7,538 bases of DNA, from NCBI GenBank assembly GCA_028710385.1, contig JAQTUC010000070.1:1-7538 (forward strand), in the 5' to 3' direction. The notes under the pieces were generated by a model, which saw nothing but the letters and a program-made list of their open reading frames with translations, ran no database searches and was not told where the DNA came from. Origin of the DNA: Candidatus Omnitrophota bacterium. GTDB lineage: Bacteria > Omnitrophota > Gorgyraeia > Duberdicusellales > 4484-171. Positions within the stretch are counted from its first letter, which is position 1. Each line of letters begins with the position of its first letter. Both the position numbers and the translations under genes were made by a program. Shown piece by piece: positions 5,933 to 7,538 of this stretch.

Positions 5933-6232
5933 ATGAATACCTATAGGAAAGCGCAAGCTACGCTACAGTATTGTCTGCTTATAGCAGCCCTGATAGGTGT
6001 TGTGCTTACCATGCAGGTCTATATAAAGCGCAGCATGCAAGGCAAAATAAAACTGGCAGGAGACCAGTTGGCAGAGCAGTATGCGGTTGGAGAAACCAAG
6101 TTGCATGAGCATTTTGAATCTAACATTTCAACTACTGAGTGGATGTTTCCTGGCCCGGTTAATGTATCTAACTCTAACGGCTCATTCAGGTTTAATTCAA
6201 ACAAAGAACTTGAGCCTTTGCCGGCTAAGTAA
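5933..6232 (+). CDS. Class III-signal prepilin-like protein with Gln at +5, 99 aa (pilin 8)
   Basis: Start ATG 5933 (MNTYRKA) gives a normal 7-residue leader. The in-frame GTG at 5918 is less likely. No Shine-Dalgarno is visible. The signal reads QATLQY at 8-13: the conserved Glu at +5 is Gln (Q12), the strongest departure in the set, while the cleavage site A7|Q8 is intact. The helix covers about 12-28 with C14, followed by MQVYIKRSMQGKIKLAGDQL at 27-46 and AEQYAVGET at 47-55, parallel to pilin 7. The short tail ends in Pro-rich PLPAK. Losing E5 may alter its assembly into the filament, pointing to a minor or regulatory subunit. Confidence 0.84.
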   Translation: MNTYRKAQATLQYCLLIAALIGVVLTMQVYIKRSMQGKIKLAGDQLAEQYAVGETKLHEHFESNISTTEWMFPGPVNVSNSNGSFRFNSNKELEPLPAK

Positions 6233-6259
6233 TTTTGTTGGTGTGTAAAAAAATAAAGC

Positions 6260-6847
6260 ATGAAATACCTAAAATATAGCGTAAAATCAGCGCAGTCGTT
6301 TCTTGAATATTCTTTGCTTATTGCTGTAGGCATAAGCGCGCTTATCATTATGCAATATTATTTCGGCAGAAGCGTGCAGGGTTTGCTTAAGCAAAACGTT
6401 GATAACCTAGGCGGAGAAAAATTAGGCGGACAGCAGCAATACAGTCCGGGAAAATGGTATACCGGAACCAGCACCACCCGTATAGGAACCAGCGGGTTTG
6501 AATATGAGGGCAGGAAAGGTTTTAACGTAGCCACGGGCACAATGCAAAGGAGCCAGGTTTCCAGAATAACAGGAACGACAGCGGCGTCAGATTTGCCTGC
6601 GGAAAATCTGACATATAACAGTTTAATTGACGGTGACGATGTTAACATGGTTAATAGCGTGTATGGTTCTGACCTGGACCCGGGCATAGCGACAGTTAAC
6701 TCCCAGATAAATAATAATGCCACCTGGCACAATAATACACCACCAGTAGAGGGCCAAGAAAATGATCCGGGCACCGGCATAGACGGAAATGCTGAACGAG
6801 TTGTAAACGAGCATGTTAATTCCGAAAGTGTTAATATAGATGAATAA
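6260..6847 (+). CDS. Longest class III-signal prepilin-like protein, 195 aa (pilin 9)
   Basis: Start ATG 6260, with no clear Shine-Dalgarno in the A-rich 27-base gap. Leader MKYLKYSVKSA, then QSFLEY at 12-17 (E16 at +5). The helix covers about 16-34, followed by MQYYFGRSVQGLLKQNVDNL at 31-50 and later QQYSPGKWYTGTS at 59-71, a stretched version of the pilin 7 pattern. The large hydrophilic tail of about 125 residues is rich in Asn, Thr, Gly and Asp and ends acidic (ESVNIDE). No cysteines. The tail is too long for a standard Flp subunit and may be a surface-exposed minor pilin or tip component. Confidence 0.83.
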   Translation: MKYLKYSVKSAQSFLEYSLLIAVGISALIIMQYYFGRSVQGLLKQNVDNLGGEKLGGQQQYSPGKWYTGTSTTRIGTSGFEYEGRKGFNVATGTMQRSQVSRITGTTAASDLPAENLTYNSLIDGDDVNMVNSVYGSDLDPGIATVNSQINNNATWHNNTPPVEGQENDPGTGIDGNAERVVNEHVNSESVNIDE

Positions 6848-6871
6848 TTGTATTTAAATGAAAAAAGTAAA

Positions 6872-7270
6872 ATGAAAAGAGCAAGTACGTTAATTGAATA
6901 CAGCGTTTTAATATTTATAGTTATTGCCGCTATAATGGGCTTAAACGCGGTTCTTAAGCGCAATTTTCAGGCGTTTATAAAAAGCGAAGCTGATGAGCAT
7001 GTAAGGCAGCCTATGCCGTTTATATGGCAGGAAACAGTAAAATTTACATCGCAATCTTCTACGCAGGATAGATACGAAGAGGTAGGAGGGGATACTACGA
7101 TAATATCAAATTTAAACGCACCATATACAACGTTAACCGCGCCTCCGCCTCCTGTGTCAATAGGAGCTGCCAGCTTGCACGTGCAGGATGCGGCAAGCGC
7201 TCCTCCGAGCCAGGATAATCCTGAACACCAGGCAGAAGAGGATAACAGAAGAATTCAACCAAAAACATAA
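6872..7270 (+). CDS. Prepilin-like protein with Ser at +1 and Pro-rich tail, 132 aa (pilin 10)
   Basis: ATG 6872 gives a very short leader MKRA followed by STLIEY at 5-10 (E9 at +5). The conserved Gln at +1 is Ser. A TTG at 6848 directly after the preceding stop is in frame and would add eight residues. It is less likely, though neither has a clear ribosome site. The helix covers about 9-27, then VLKRNFQAFIKSEADEH at 27-43, the K-R-x-x-Q block shared with pilins 6-8. The tail contains a Pro-rich run (APPPPVS at 90-96) and a charged end. It is divergent from the other pilins and lies directly before the TadE-like gene. Confidence 0.8.
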   Translation: MKRASTLIEYSVLIFIVIAAIMGLNAVLKRNFQAFIKSEADEHVRQPMPFIWQETVKFTSQSSTQDRYEEVGGDTTIISNLNAPYTTLTAPPPPVSIGAASLHVQDAASAPPSQDNPEHQAEEDNRRIQPKT

Positions 7271-7281
7271 AAGGTAGTAAC

Positions 7282-7538
7282 ATGATAAAACTATTTAATA
7301 AAAGAGCGCAGGCAATGGTAGAGTTAGCTATTTTAGGCCCCCTTCTTTTAATGGCTGTAGGTTTTGTGGTTACTTATGTATGCAAGCTTAACAATGACCA
7401 GTTTGAGCTTATGGAAGCCTTCAGGTACGGCCTGCATAAAGCCCATGATAAGAATAAAATTACAAGTTATGGCACCTGGGATGACAGAAGAATGGCTAAT
7501 GTAAGTGAACCTATAATAGGACAAAAAACAACATCCAG
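7282..7538 (+). CDS. TadE/TadG-like pseudopilin, 3' end off the window
   Basis: Eighty-five residues are visible and the frame is still open at the window end. Leader MIKLFNKRA, then QAMVEL at 10-15 (E14 at +5, with Leu not Tyr at +6), followed by the TadE hallmark A-x-x-x-P (P20) and a hydrophobic helix to about residue 34. Continuing residues (KLNNDQFELMEAFRYGLHKA) fit the alpha-helical start of a TadE soluble domain. In Tad systems TadE and TadF are pseudopilins needed for pilus assembly. AAGGT at 7271-7275 is a modest ribosome site. Its presence ties the preceding array to a Tad-type machine. Confidence 0.8.
   Translation, partial: MIKLFNKRAQAMVELAILGPLLLMAVGFVVTYVCKLNNDQFELMEAFRYGLHKAHDKNKITSYGTWDDRRMANVSEPIIGQKTTS

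Noticed and set aside
6358..6963. 201-codon reverse-strand frame opposite pilins 9 and 10
   Set aside because: It is antisense to two genes with clear prepilin signals. It has no plausible domain or ribosome site, so it is a shadow frame.
3865..7270. CRISPR or short tandem DNA repeat array in the pilin cluster
   Set aside because: The recurring element is the protein-level signal motif with divergent codons, not an exact DNA repeat with regular spacers.

Overview
The window carries one end of a type IVb (Tad/Flp-like) pilus locus, all on the + strand. It probably comes from a bacterium of the Omnitrophota/Elusimicrobiota type. That guess rests on three things: CpaF/TadA secretion ATPases, prepilins with archaeal-style 'class III' signal sequences (K/R-A/G-Q-S-x-x-E-Y), and moderately AT-rich DNA with good Shine-Dalgarno sites. 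There is no marker gene here, so the phylum is an inference from style.

Region 1 (1-2031): two consecutive, catalytically complete CpaF/TadA-like ATPases. The first is cut at its 5' end by the window edge. Both lie in the same reading frame and are separated only by TAA-ACT-ATG. Region 2 (2084-3493): a 469-residue protein of uncertain role, with an N-terminal helix-turn-helix and a body that looks like a DDE-transposase-derived fold. It sits between the motor genes and the pilin genes.

Region 3 (3494-3864): a 371-base non-coding control region. In order it holds a promoter with an extended -10, a GEMM-I (cyclic di-GMP-I) riboswitch aptamer, an intrinsic terminator whose 5' arm is the 3' strand of the aptamer, and the Shine-Dalgarno of the first pilin gene. 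The overlap predicts a transcriptional ON switch: ligand binding holds the aptamer together, blocks the terminator, and lets polymerase into the pilin genes.

Region 4 (3865-7538): ten short prepilin-like genes in a row, then the start of a TadE-like pseudopilin running off the window. All have a short basic leader, a cleavage-site motif, and one hydrophobic helix. They differ strongly in C-terminal tail (about 59 to 195 residues), in ribosome-binding-site strength, and at normally conserved signal positions (+1, +5). At least five share a juxtamembrane K/R-R-x-x-Q motif, which points to tandem duplication and divergence.

Taken together: the ATPases power pilus assembly, the small pilins supply the filament and minor subunits, the TadE-like protein is an accessory pseudopilin, and the riboswitch couples the whole subunit set to the second messenger that commonly governs surface attachment. 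The most notable point is a c-di-GMP-type riboswitch gating a large, diversified array of archaeal-style pilins.
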